Assembly (NCBI RefSeq): GCF_037975245.1 | Contig: NC_092573.1 | Span: 16,792,265 to 16,856,264, forward strand | Reading direction: 5' to 3' | Source of the DNA: Apostichopus japonicus | Taxonomy: Eukaryota; Echinodermata; Holothuroidea; Aspidochirotida; Stichopodidae | DNA length: 64,000 nt | In this document: piece by piece, positions 1 through 9,908 of the stretch | How the letters are laid out: each line of letters opens with the position of its first letter | Position numbering within the stretch: the first letter of the stretch is position 1 | The notes under the pieces: generated by a model | What the model was told of the DNA's origin: nothing | The model's input: the letters and a program-made list of their open reading frames with translations, nothing else | The model's database searches: none | Translations under genes and position numbers: made by a program

Positions 1-57
1 AAAAAAAATTTTAAATATGCTCAAGGGGGGGGAGGCTGCCCCCTTCGCCCCCCCCTC
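1..57. mobile_element. Right end of a hAT-like G/C-rich element, cut by the window edge
   Basis: G-run and C-run arms around position 30-58 run into a terminus reading GGCTACGCGCCTG. The same terminus type (CAGGCGCGTA in reverse complement) recurs at 56227 and 57018. The left end lies outside the window, so target duplication and class cannot be tested. Confidence 0.4.
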
Positions 58-460
58 CTTGGCTACGCGCCTGCCCTCACTATACATTATTTCAGATTTA
101 TGAAAGAACTACTCATGTTACATCATTGAAAGCACAATGCATTTTTGCATTCTGGTTCTAGAAGGGATGTAGTACCACCCTGCTTGTGCAACATATATCA
201 GGAGAGTATTTTGCCTAATTGTGCATGAAAAATCCTCAATATTTTTACCAAAAACATTTTTGGATGAGGACAGTGAGTGCCACTAGACTGTTTACACCTA
301 GCACTAATACACACTGAACACTGTATGTATTGATTGTTTTTGGTTTCTTTTTAATTTACTATAAAATGAATGTCAATCAATACATACAAAGTGTGATAAA
401 TCGCTTTGCTGCAATGCAACTGAAATTGTCAGAATATGTTCATTACATGGTGTTCCAGAC

Positions 461-470
461 ATATATATAA

Positions 471-538
<68 letters not shown>

Positions 539-544
539 ATATAT
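461..544. repeat. AT dinucleotide microsatellite
   Basis: Almost pure (AT)n, broken by a few ATAAAT units on the left. It directly abuts the MITE that begins at 545, whose insertion target was therefore this microsatellite. Confidence 0.95.
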
Positions 545-908
545 CAAGGGCCTAGGAATCGGGGGGTGCTGGGGGGCGCCAGTGAAAAATATGGAGGGGC
601 GAAAGTATCATTCCGCCCCCCCCCCCGCCTCGCAAGTCAGAAAACCCCTTTTTCATTTCCAAATGAGAAACAAATCTCATTTGGAGCACCAAATTGCATC
701 TAAGGCCAGGTGAAAATGCAAAATTGTTTACAAAATGGAGTGGGTGTTGAAGTGTGCTACATTGCACCAAATTGCATCTAAGGCCACCTGGAAATGCCAA
801 AAAATTCCAAAGGGGAGGGGGAAACCCCTCCCCTTAGACCCCTCCCCAGGCCGGCCATCAGTCTTCAGCCCCCCCCCCCCCACTCAAAAGTACCTTCCTA
901 TGCCACTG
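545..908. mobile_element. hAT-like MITE, copy 1 (CAAGGG...CCACTG family)
   Basis: About 364 bp, beginning CAAGGGCCTAGGAA and ending TATGCCACTG. It aligns along its whole length with the element at 42408-42769, including the internal motif TTGCATCTAAGGCCA, which occurs twice. Flanks are AT repeat on both sides, so the duplication (CAATATAT/ATATATAT) is uninformative here; the second copy has a clean 8-bp one. No coding capacity. Confidence 0.75.
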
Positions 909-919
909 ATATATATATT

Positions 920-980
<61 letters not shown>
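909..980. repeat. AT microsatellite
   Basis: (AT)n with two TTTATA interruptions, lying between the MITE and a SINE fragment. Confidence 0.95.
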
Positions 981-982
<2 letters not shown>

Positions 983-1062
983 GAAAATCGTAATGAGTTG
1001 GAAAATCAAGAACAGTGAAAAAACTTTCAGCCTCCACCGGGATTCGAACCACGGGCCTCCCG

Positions 1063-1063
<1 letters not shown>
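981..1063 (-). mobile_element. tRNA-derived SINE fragment, minus strand
   Basis: Reverse-strand copy of the SINE at 3577-3692. It has the perfect box B GGTTCGAATCC (plus-strand 1040-1050), then the shared 3' body ending in ATTTTCATTTATATATA. The tRNA head is truncated upstream of box B, where sequence passes directly into (AT)n. The family appears to prime or expand at AT tails. Confidence 0.75.
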
Positions 1064-1110
<47 letters not shown>

Positions 1111-1121
1111 TATATATACAT
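1064..1121. repeat. AT microsatellite
   Basis: (AT)n with one AATA interruption, bordering the SINE fragment. Confidence 0.95.
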
Positions 1122-1157
1122 TTTACCCATCTTAATATAATATGTTGTATAAAACAA

Positions 1158-1310
1158 CTAATGAATGGTTTCCATTCATGCAATAGTGCAAATATTTCAT
1201 TTGTTGAAAGATCGATTGTTCCATTCAACTCTGCTGCGCCTTGTTGAATAGAACATTCCATCTTTCAACGAATAAAATATTTGCACTATTGCACTCATAA
1301 CCATTCATTA
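1158..1310. repeat. Fold-back inverted repeat (about 70-bp arms)
   Basis: The left arm, starting AATGAATGGTT and containing GCAATAGTGCAAATATTT and TTGTTGAAAGAT, is repeated in reverse complement on the right (ATCTTTCAACGAATAA, AATATTTGCACTATTGC, AACCATTCATT). The loop is about 13 bp (TCTGCTGCGCCTT). It looks like a foldback MITE. No coding content. Confidence 0.8.
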
Positions 1311-1329
1311 TTTGTATACTATTTAATTT

Positions 1330-2640
1330 ATTGATGTAACACACAAAAAAATGCATATTTCTTAGAAAATTTTGGGTGACAAAAGCCTTTCTAAGTGCCA
1401 CCATTTTAAATGTAGGCATCACCAAGATTCCAAAAAAAATCAAGGGGACACCCCCTCCCCTTAAACCCCTCCCCCAGGGCAGGGTTTCGTGGCATGGACC
1501 AGCATTTGCCTTCTCAAGAGTTAGGAGCTATATGCACATGCATATGAAAAGTATAACCAAACGTGAAAATTCATATATTTGCCATAGAAAATTATATGAG
1601 GGTGTGGTTTTACCTATAGTCTATTGATGCAGAAATTTCCAGCATTTTCATTAAACACTTAACTACAGCCTCAGAATATCCCTTTAATAAGTTGTATACA
1701 AGTATGCTATTCTTTCTGTTCATAGTTCATCATCATAAGTAAGTAAAATATGTCTAGGATATAGCCTAACTTACAGACCTTTGTAGTTAATTTACTGAGA
1801 TACTACTGTGCCATTATATCTTATTGCACAATTTATGTTTGATTATCAAAATATATCCAGTTAGTGTTATTTTATCATAGTAAGTCTTCCTCAACTTTAT
1901 TAAAACACTGCACAATTGTTTGCACAAGGTTATGCATTGATTATCAACAGTGTTATCTGAATCATCTAAGAACATGATTATTAGATAAAACAGTAATACC
2001 AAACTCTGTTTTGTAATTTGTTTTTGTTCATGCAATTTTCACCACAAATGTGAACTAAGACCTACATGTAGCAGTGTTGTACAGTCTACTTCAGTATATT
2101 TCAGGTGCAAGTTTGAGCCCTCAGCATCTACAGTATGCAGTGGTGTGCACAGGATTTCAGGGAGGGGGATTCAAAGTTCTCCCTCAACTGATTTAGTTAG
2201 GGGCATGAACCTTTATGGAAGGGCCACAGGAAGATTAAGCATTTTATAAAAGGGGTATTTTGCCCCAGGGTTGTTAATGTGGATTCTCATGTTTGGGGGA
2301 GGTCTGGAGGTCCTCCCCAGGAAATAAATTAAGGTTAAAGTATCAAATGGTGCATTTTGATGCATACTTGAACTACAAACCAAGTTTACAATAAGGTGTA
2401 AAAGCAAGCATGTGCTTAAAACTCTGTGATGTGAGGTTCCCCTGGGTCTACTCCTGAGGGCACTTTGACTCATTCTTCCCCAATTGGGTATAAAGAGAGC
2501 CATCTGATAGAAGATTATCCACTGACTGACTGACACCACTGCATGCATGTCGGTACTAATTGTCTCACAAAAAATAGGGAGATGACAATTTCCCAATCAC
2601 AGAAATCAGGAGAGACTTAGGTAGAACTAGTTTGGAATTG
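1330..2640. other. Non-coding stretch, no gene recognised
   Basis: A G/C-rich segment near 1425-1490 (CCCCCTCCCCTTAAACCCC) resembles the interior of the 545-908 MITE family and is probably a diverged relative. The remainder is AT-rich unique-looking DNA. The open frame on the minus strand at 2213-2596 shows no recognisable domain. Confidence 0.5.
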
Positions 2641-2647
2641 TTGTGGG

Positions 2648-2712
<65 letters not shown>
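2648..2712. repeat. AT microsatellite
   Basis: About 65 bp of nearly pure (TA)n immediately 3' (minus sense) of the Penelope-like fragment, where such elements often carry simple repeats. Confidence 0.95.
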
Positions 2713-2717
<5 letters not shown>

Positions 2718-2741
2718 AAAGATAAACAAGCGAATATTTTT

Positions 2742-2800
2742 AACAACGACATACTGCTATATTTTGGAGTGGTCACTACTCCATCGTCAGGCAATTGTAC
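2742..2800 (-). ncRNA. Degenerate hammerhead ribozyme of a Penelope-like element
   Basis: On the minus strand: CTGACGA (2790-2784), stem II GGAGT/ACTCC, then AAAA where the family needs GAAA, then a short stem III TATA-GCAG-TATG and cleavage triplet GTC (2750-2748). The short stem III is the minimal form seen in Penelope-like retroelements. Position G12 (2765), the catalytic general base, is A, so the motif should fold but not cleave. It lies downstream of the endonuclease remnant at 2963-3118, the expected position. Confidence 0.65.
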
Positions 2801-2962
2801 AAGATCAATTAAATACAAGAGCTAATATACATCAGAAGACGACACTATTGATAAGCATGAATGAACTTTTAAACTAGGAATGATTACAACAACCAGCAAA
2901 TTTTTAGTGAATTTTTAAACTAGGAATTATTAGAACAACCAGCAATAAAAAGTAAATAGGGA

Positions 2963-3118
2963 TTAGAATAGCTCCAACGGGTAGCTTGCTACGTTTCTAT
3001 ATAAGTCAGCATTTAAGTCTTTTATTAGGAGACTCTCTTTAATCTTCCTCCTGAACCACTGGGGTTCATTACCAATAGCGGCACAATGGTCAACAAAAGA
3101 AGGCAGATTATGTTTGTG
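2963..3118 (-). pseudogene. Penelope-like retroelement, C-terminal GIY-YIG end (fragment)
   Basis: One minus-strand frame reads HNLPSFVDHCAAIGNEPQW, then FRRKIKESLLIKD, then LNADLYRNVASYPLELF and a stop at 2965-2963. The pattern WF-(K/R)RR-KE-(A/S)-I-K-LN-D-N-R is typical of the end of the GIY-YIG endonuclease domain in Penelope-like elements. Upstream an 18-bp direct duplication (AAACATAATCTGCGCAC) disrupts the sequence. The reverse transcriptase is absent, so this is a dead 5'-truncated copy. Confidence 0.65.
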
Positions 3119-3328
3119 CGCAGATTATGTTTGCGCACAAACATAGTATTTACTATATATCTGTCATACAACTTGCTGCACATTCATTTCTTATTTGCGG
3201 CTTGGCTTGCCTTCAAAGATTGGTTATTCTTTGTCAGATTCAAAGCCCCAGGGGTGCACTCTGTACAACCATAACACTTGGGTAATACAGTTATTAAAAG
3301 CAAATTTATATGCATTCACACACCAGTA

Positions 3329-3400
3329 GAATCACTTAGCAGAGTGGTACGGACTTCGGTTCGTGACACAAGATCCGGGGTTTGATTCCTACCTTTGCCT
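3329..3400 (+). mobile_element. tRNA-like head of a hammerhead-bearing SINE
   Basis: Box A-like TAGCAGAGTGG and box B-like GGTTTGATTCC, about 40 bp apart, in a 70-nt tRNA-like segment. Box B differs from consensus at one base. It leads directly into the hammerhead core at 3399. The spacing fits an RNA polymerase III internal promoter. It is probably not a working tRNA, because no clean acceptor stem is seen. Confidence 0.55.
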
Positions 3401-3435
3401 GATGAGTCCCAAAAGGACGAAACCATTCTATGGAC
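3399..3435 (+). ncRNA. Hammerhead ribozyme core (type I layout)
   Basis: CTGATGA (3399-3405), stem II GTCC/GGAC closed by CAAAA (3406-3418), GAAA (3419-3422), stem III CCAT/ATGG with loop TCT (3423-3433), then AC at the cleavage position. All invariant catalytic-core residues are present. The cleavage triplet reads GAC, not the usual GTC, so A rather than U sits at 16.1; activity may be weak. Candidate stem I partners are CCTACC upstream and GGTAAGG near 3465-3471. The core closely resembles hammerheads of Schistosoma SINE-like repeats. Confidence 0.75.
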
Positions 3436-3560
3436 GCTGACTGTATGTCCAGAGGTTCGAAACCGGTAAGGAGGGTCGTAATTCCACTGTAGGCGTTTGT
3501 CACCTGTATCGAGCAATACTAGTTCTGGTTTTGGTGACATATTTTGCCTTACTCTAGATC
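3436..3560 (+). mobile_element. Probable 3' body of the hammerhead SINE
   Basis: Contains AGAGGTTCGAAACCGG, a palindromic box-B-like element, and the proposed stem I partner strand. The 3' boundary is not defined; no target duplication was found. The next SINE head starts at about 3577. Confidence 0.4.
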
Positions 3561-3576
3561 ATTTGTGAATCCTAAA

Positions 3577-3692
3577 GCCGGGTGGTTAGGGTGTCCGTGT
3601 ACAGAGCGGAAGGCCCGTGGTTCGAATCCCGGTGGAGGCTGAAAGCTTTTTCACTGTTCTTGATTTTCCAACTCATTACGATTTTCATTTAT
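3577..3692 (+). mobile_element. tRNA-derived SINE
   Basis: Head with box A-like TGGTTAGGGTG and perfect box B GGTTCGAATCC (3619-3629), then a body CTGAAAGCTTTTTCACTG and CAACTCATTACGATTTTC ending in an AT tail. A truncated reverse copy is at 981-1063. Two copies with the same body and AT tail support a SINE rather than a tRNA gene. Confidence 0.8.
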
Positions 3693-3799
3693 ATATATTC
3701 ATTTGCCTTTGTCGTTTACCTCCATTGCATTAACATAAAGTCTGTTATAAAGTCAATATATAAAAATATATATATATATTTTTTTATATATAAATAAAT

Positions 3800-5420
3800 A
3801 TATTCAGCGGATCGGTTTGCGTCTGGAGGCTTCCATTACGAGAGAAAATATGGCTAGATAGATCCCAAATCATATGCAAAACAGTTTTACATTGACTCTG
3901 TACGGGTCTGCTAGAATCAGAACTTACGAGACGTTTTCGGGACCCTGTTTTGAACCTCAACCACTCTTCGGGGAATGAGCTAGGGCCCAGCTTGTCAAGG
4001 GGACTATAAATGTTGGACAGTTTTTTTTCTCAAATTAGTTCATAGTGCGATATTCACGAGGGCGCTTTTAAAATTCAATGGACGAAATTAGTGCGCACTA
4101 TATAAGGGGATCGAAGAAGAACGATTTTTGAAAAATTAATTCAGACACTTCCCATCTTAGGAAGGAAAATATTCGGAGGGTAAACCTATGGATCTCTTGT
4201 ATCACCATAAAAATAATCAAGGTCCAATACCTCTACCTGGATTTATGGCCCGTCAAAGTTACTGGAAAATATGGAACCGATGGGACGTTAATTATTAGTA
4301 GTCCTAACAGGGACCGGCCTGAAATCAGATCACTCAAAGCCAGAGGGAAGAGGCCTAGGACTCCAAATTCACCCTGCACCTACCTAAGGGTGTCTTCTAC
4401 TCACAATAAAAAATGGTTAACCGATACAACACCCCAGTTGAGTGTGGGGAACAATCATATGGGAGCACTCGTCTCTTACATACATTTACCACGCCGCGAA
4501 TGAGTAGGCCGCTGCTTTTCAGTTCACAGGATTAGCTGCTCTTTTGGATCCATATACAACAAATATAATACTGGGTTTAAAATGTTCACGAGGGTGAGGG
4601 CTCGTCAAAAGGGGCCAACCGTTCCCTGGGGATAATGGAACCGATGGGCGGGAATATTTAGTGGTCCTAACAAAGTCGCTGCAAGGGAGGCCGAGTCAAA
4701 AATAGCTGTTAGTACACCCAGATGTCTCTACGAGGTCTCTATATATGGGTTTCAAGATATAGCTGACGTTTCTTTTACCCCCGGCAAGAGATACGGCCCC
4801 TCAAATGGGACTAATCATGAATAAATTTGGTAACAATAATATTTGCATTTTATATTTGCTTTTTATCTAGCGCTATATACCAGCGATAGGTCTCAAAGCA
4901 CTTTACAGATGAGATATTACCCCTGGTCAATGATAACCTGTCCCAGAGACAGTCCCTCCAGTCGACAGCAGTTATATACTGCGCCCAATGAAAAGTTACC
5001 TCACAGGTACCCATTTAACCCCTGGATGGAGAGAGGCAAGTGAGATAAAGCATCTTGCCCAAGGACACAACGTAATGAACTAGGCAGGAATCGAACCAGC
5101 AATCCTTGGATCACGAGTCCGACGCCTTAGCCAATTGGCCACCACGCTCTCTCTACAAGCCCTACATCATAAGGGCCCGGCCCGAAATCATATAGCTCAA
5201 AGCCAGAGGGAAAGGGTCTAGTACTTGAAAATCACAGTGCATCCATCTAAGGGTGTCTACGTATTGCCATTAAATCAGTAAACCGATCGAGCTTCTCCTC
5301 AGATCTGGTCTATTACGCGGCCAAATTCCGCTGTATGTCCACCCTCATTACTTTACGCAAGTGGTATCATTAATAGGCTAGAATCTGGACAGCAACTTCA
5401 TCCTGCCAAGTAACAGTATC
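3800..5420. repeat. Diverged duplicated segments, unclassified
   Basis: A block at 4312-4400 (CTCAAAGCCAGAGGGAA, CTAAGGGTGTCT) recurs at 5170-5262. Another block, GGAACCGATGGG followed by GTCCTAACA, occurs at 4273-4312 and 4637-4672. Both are direct repeats. A SINE at 4845-5158 lies between them. Composition is less AT-rich than the surroundings. No open frame or RNA family is recognised. Confidence 0.45.
4845..5158 (-). mobile_element. tRNA-derived SINE, near full length, minus strand
   Basis: Read on the minus strand: box A TGGCCAATTGG (plus 5131-5141), perfect box B GGTTCGATTCC (5087-5097), body with TGTCCTTGGGCAAGATGC, and a tail with GTAAAGTGCTTTGAGACC and TATAGCGCTAGATAAAA. The GCGCTATATAAA-type tail is shared by many invertebrate SINEs that borrow L2/CR1-type machinery. 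About 310 bp. Confidence 0.85.
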
Positions 5421-5429
5421 ACACGTATA

Positions 5430-6285
5430 AAAGGGCCCTTCATAAATATGCATGAACCATTTGTAGCGCACATCAGCATGTGTCTGCTATCTACAAATAT
5501 CACTAATCCAGTTTTGAAGATGAAACAGATGGTTTTACATAAGAAACACGAGCACCAAAGACAGCTAGGTTCACCTACACACTAAACATGATAATGATCA
5601 ATAATTGCCTTGTGAAGTTATTAATCATACAAGCTTGTAACCTAAATAATGCAAAGCCACACCTCATTAATACACACATAATAAATTGCAACACACATTG
5701 CCATATGTAGGCTACCTACCAATAACACACTCACATTTGATGAAACTGAGACTTATAATTGTCTAGTTATTGCAATTTGACGATTTGAATTTTGACCCTG
5801 TGACCTCATTAATATTCATTATATGAGCACCATAACCTACACGGTTTATCTAATCATACAGTCCTATAAAAAAACCACCCACCAAGTATGTTCTTGAGCA
5901 ATCATTCCCTTGTCTACTTATTGTGCATACAAACTTCTGTTACAAAGTTAATGCTCAGCCTCACCTCCTCATCAATATGCATGATATCAATTGCAAGACA
6001 CATCAGCATGTATAGGTGGTCTATCAATATCACCTTACCAAGTTTGAAGAAAACTCCCAACCTGTGGTTGCCAAGTTATAGCAATTTGAAGATTTTGACC
6101 CTGTGACCACCAAAATCAATAGGGTTCATCAACTCATTATGGATCACCAACCCAACAAGTATGGCATTGATCAATCATTCCCTTGTTGAGTTATCGTGCA
6201 TACAAACTCAAATGTGACACACAAACACACGCACATGACCTGACTGCAAAGGTTCCTTTTCTTTCAGCAAGGAACCAAAAAGGAG
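5430..6285 (+). repeat. TGACC-rich dispersed repeat, about three diverged units, with 3' hairpin
   Basis: Units near 5440, 5690 and 5995 share CACATCAGCATGT and ATAGCAATTTGAAGATTTTG followed by ACCCTGTGACC. A CA-rich stretch near 6210-6235 precedes the terminal hairpin GGTTCC...GGAACC (6250-6275). The same CA-plus-hairpin 3' end is found at 27118-27216, so these are ends of one repeat family. Mechanism unknown. Confidence 0.6.
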
Positions 6286-6289
6286 ATAA

Positions 6290-9200
6290 AAAAAATACTT
6301 CTTTAGCAGCTTAAAAAAAATTTACATCCATAAAACAGGATTAGTGATTTCTTGCCAAGTTTTACGACCACAGATAACCAATATGGCTCTAAATTGTTTG
6401 CAGACTTTGACCTTAACCATTATGGTTCTACAATTTTTTTTCAGACTTTGACCACCTCAGTAAATAATAAGGTTTCTGTACTCACTAAAAGTGAAACAAA
6501 CTGTACTTTTCTTTACAAGACTAAAAATCACACATTCCAGCACCTACACACACCCCACACACACACACACAACCACCATCAAATAGATGACTCTCATCTT
6601 GGCAAGGAACAGTGTTTTTTTCTTCTTTTTTTTGTCATAGTGACTGAAGAATTGTTAAATTATGTGATACAATTTAATGAAGACAGACAAAAAAGGGAAG
6701 GAGGGAAAGAAAGAAAAGAGAATTTTGTGTTATTCTCATCAGCAGATGAATACTAAAATGACATCAGTTTAGTTCTGTGCAATGTCCTATGGCAAGCCAT
6801 TTTCAAATTCATGTCAACCATTTTATCATAAAGTAACTTAAAACGTTAGCACACAAAAAATTGCAAGAGCTTTTCAAAAATACTTTCATGGAAGCTCTGA
6901 TGGTCTACATTATTCCCAGCCTTTTGAGGAACTTATTAAAATAGTCGAGGAAAATATCTCAGTATGGATAACTACCTGTGGAGTGGCAGGTGAAAGTTTG
7001 AGTATGGGTGACCTTTATCTAAAATTCTAGCATATTAGGGGACAGTACTGATAACCTTCAAGGATATAGCAACAATAATTAAGCATACCTACCCTAAAAA
7101 GATTTAACAATTATCTTTAAATAAATGGTGATAAGTGTAATAATGCGTCTCAGTAAATGGATCTGTCAAATTTACTAAGATGTCTCGAGTAACTTAGAGA
7201 GTTTGTTTTCCATATCACCAAATGTTGTCATTCTACTTTATTTGCAAGATATCTTACATCAAAATACAGATATCTTTCATTAGTTGAAATTACTTTAGAT
7301 ATTAAAAAAACACTTTCCTGTCATTTCCCATTGTGGATTTATATTTTATATTGATATGATTTGGGAATAAAGACACAAATGGATTGCAATGTGGACTACC
7401 AGTTACATCAGTACACCTTTGACCATACTTGAAAGAAAAAAAATGATTTGTAACTGATATCACATTCTTTCTTGGAAGAGAAAATTCTGCAATTTTATTT
7501 TCAATGATTTATCTCAAATTTGATAAACATGCCTTTTGTTATATAATATCTTTACTTCATAGTATCTTTTAGATCAAAGCATTGCATCACTTTATGAGTT
7601 AATCAACATATCAACTGTGAAGACCATTACATCAGCAATGCTAACCCTCAATTAATTTTTGCAAATTGACCACCTATCTATGATCAAACACAGCAGTACA
7701 TAAAACACCATTCTGTACTGTCTGTGTGTGTTACTATGGGTATTTACCCAAGTTGAGATACTGTTGCTCTTCACAATTGTCCTTTGACAAACTATTGAAT
7801 ATTGTTAGCAACTTTCATCCCACCCCTGTGCAAACCAAACATTTACAAATGTTTCAATATAAAACCATCAGGCATTCTGTTGATTAAATAGGTTACATAA
7901 CATTTTGACCATAAAAATCAAGTTCTACTTTCACAACATGATTGAATTTCTTTTCTTTTTTTTAATTTGTTTCATCTAATGAACCATCTTACTTAGCAAA
8001 GAAGAAGAAGTCATTAGCAAGTGTGGAAGTTTGCAGCATACGTTATTGTACAAAACATATGCAAGAAAAAGAATAACTTTTAACCTTTGGCACCAAAAAC
8101 TGAGTTTTCCTAGTTAACATACAATATGAATTTTGCAAAGTGGATAATTTTGTTGTAAAACAATGGCATGACGGCAGGGAGGGGGAAAAATATTCAGACT
8201 TTCAACTTTGAATCAGTGCAGCCTACGAACATGCTAGAAAGCCAAGAAAACGGTCAACAATGCCATGGATTAGTATCCAAATTTGGTTTACTGACAAATA
8301 GGCAACATAATTTCATCATAATTGTCCAACTTAATTCTAGTTTCTTTGTTTAATTTTAGAAGGTTAAATTATTCATGGAATAACTTTGAATAAGCAGAGG
8401 AAGGGGCATTTTTTTCCCTGCTGGTTTCACACCAAAATTACACTCCAGACTGTTTTTCAATATATTGTGTATCACACAAGGGTAATTAATAATATGAATT
8501 ACATATACTGATGTTAGTTGGAAATCATACTAATGCGACAGCTAGGAGTATGTTCTTATCCTAAGAATAGTTGAGTATTCATCTCTTCTTGTTTCTTTAG
8601 TATAATGCTTGATATTATACAAATTACACATGCAAATGCTACAAAGGTATCCAGTATTCTGGTTATTGGCTTACATCACAAATTTACATTCCATTTTTTT
8701 AATTCAAAGTCTAAAACCTTCCTTTTGCAATATACAGAGCACCATTTCATGCAGTATGTTCCATGGAACATTCCATTATAACATGTCTGAGACTTAATAT
8801 GTATCAACCATTTTTTAGGGGGGGGGCTAGTTAACCCCAACCCCCTTCACACCCCTACCTCCTTACACTGAATCAGTTCCATACCTGGGATTAAAGTTTG
8901 ATCATATTGACATTCAGCACAAAACCTCACTAATATTAATGAGCAAGATTTATTTTTGAAACCATATTACAGGTTCATAGAATATGAAAATGAATGAATA
9001 ATTGAGAGTGTCAAAGTGATTTAGAACTTCATAAAATTGAATTAGAATTACTGTCAACAGACTTAATGCAAGATATGATGGAATTTGTTATTAACATAAC
9101 AGTACTATGTTTATAAAGAAGAGAATGAAAAGGTTCACACACAAGCCTTATGAATGCTTATCTTGGTATAGAAAAATAGAAAACAACATGTGCATCATTT

Positions 9201-9690
9201 CACAAAGAATTTAATGTCTGATGACATAATGAATAAAATGGCACAATGTGATCCAAGAAAGAGGGCCTTTTCATAAGCCTTACAGGGACATGATGCCCTC
9301 TTGAAATGCCAATAGGTCAACACAACAACCAGCCAAATTTATAGATGTGTACTTGTATGTGTTAGTTCAGTTGCTGCCAAATTAAATTGTTTAAATATCA
9401 CTTTCTTATCAAACAATAAAAAGTTTTTTTCTTCTTACATAACCATAAACCAAAAATTACAACAGAAAAACCTCAGAAAAATTTACCTTGAAAAATTGCT
9501 TTTATCAAGTTCCCAATTCATGGTGACAAATGTTAAAAAAGTTTGAATCCAAAGAGGTTGTCAATTTTTCTCACATTCCTCTCCAGATATTAGTTTCATC
9601 CATAAACTGAGTAGACTCTTTGGCCTGATTTACTTTCCATGGGATGTTTTTCAAGTTGGATAATATTCCCTTGTGGGTCTAACAAACTAA
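6290..9690. other. Region 3' of DMGDH, largely unique DNA
   Basis: No exon recognised on either strand. It contains a short CA repeat (6545-6572), a dispersed repeat (6876-7085), a G-run at 8818-8827, and AATAAA or ATTAAA motifs on the minus strand near 8950 and 9209 that could end the DMGDH transcript. Confidence 0.5.
6876..7085 (+). repeat. Dispersed repeat, copy 1
   Basis: AAAATACTTTCATGGAAGCTC through GGGTGACC and TTCTAGCATATTAGG is repeated at 19731-19935 in the same orientation at roughly 75-80% similarity by eye. Class unknown. Confidence 0.6.
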
Positions 9691-9695
9691 CAGTT

Positions 9696-9908
9696 TCAAT
9701 TGGCGGCTTCTGCTTGCCTCTTAATCTTCTCTCTCATTGGTTCCGTCAAGAGCATTGGTTCCTTGATGACCGTACCATCGTAATGATTACCTAGCAGTTC
9801 AACTTTCACCTTTGTCCCAAGATCCGTCAAATCTAGAGGAAGATAGGCGTAGGCCACGCTTTGATTCAGATTGTAACTGAAACAGCCAGAAGTAGTGTTA
9901 CCAACAAC
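9696..9908 (-). CDS. DMGDH: DMGDH exon 15 (terminal, residues 807-876)
   Basis: Acceptor TTTCCCGGCAG, phase 0, stop TGA at 9698-9696. Encodes the end of the C-terminal barrel domain: [13 protein letters not shown], then [16 protein letters not shown] and [13 protein letters not shown], closely following vertebrate DMGDH. Confidence 0.95.
   Translation of the reverse strand, partial: VVGNTTSGCFSYNLNQSVAYAYLPLDLTDLGTKVKVELLGNHYDGTVIKEPMLLTEPMREKIKRQAEAAN

Noticed and set aside
735-1261. Open frames with long Ile-Tyr runs on both strands
   Set aside because: They are (AT)n microsatellites translated in frame, not proteins.
3577-3640. Functional tRNA gene
   Set aside because: Box A/B are present but acceptor-stem pairing is absent, and a second copy with the same non-tRNA body shows a SINE.
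4600-4700. Ribosomal RNA-like sequence (GGGGATAATGGAACC)
   Set aside because: I could not align more than short stretches to any nuclear or mitochondrial rRNA core; the resemblance is superficial.
5041-5158. Functional tRNA gene on the minus strand
   Set aside because: The tRNA-like part continues into a conserved SINE body with a GCGCTATATAAA-type tail.
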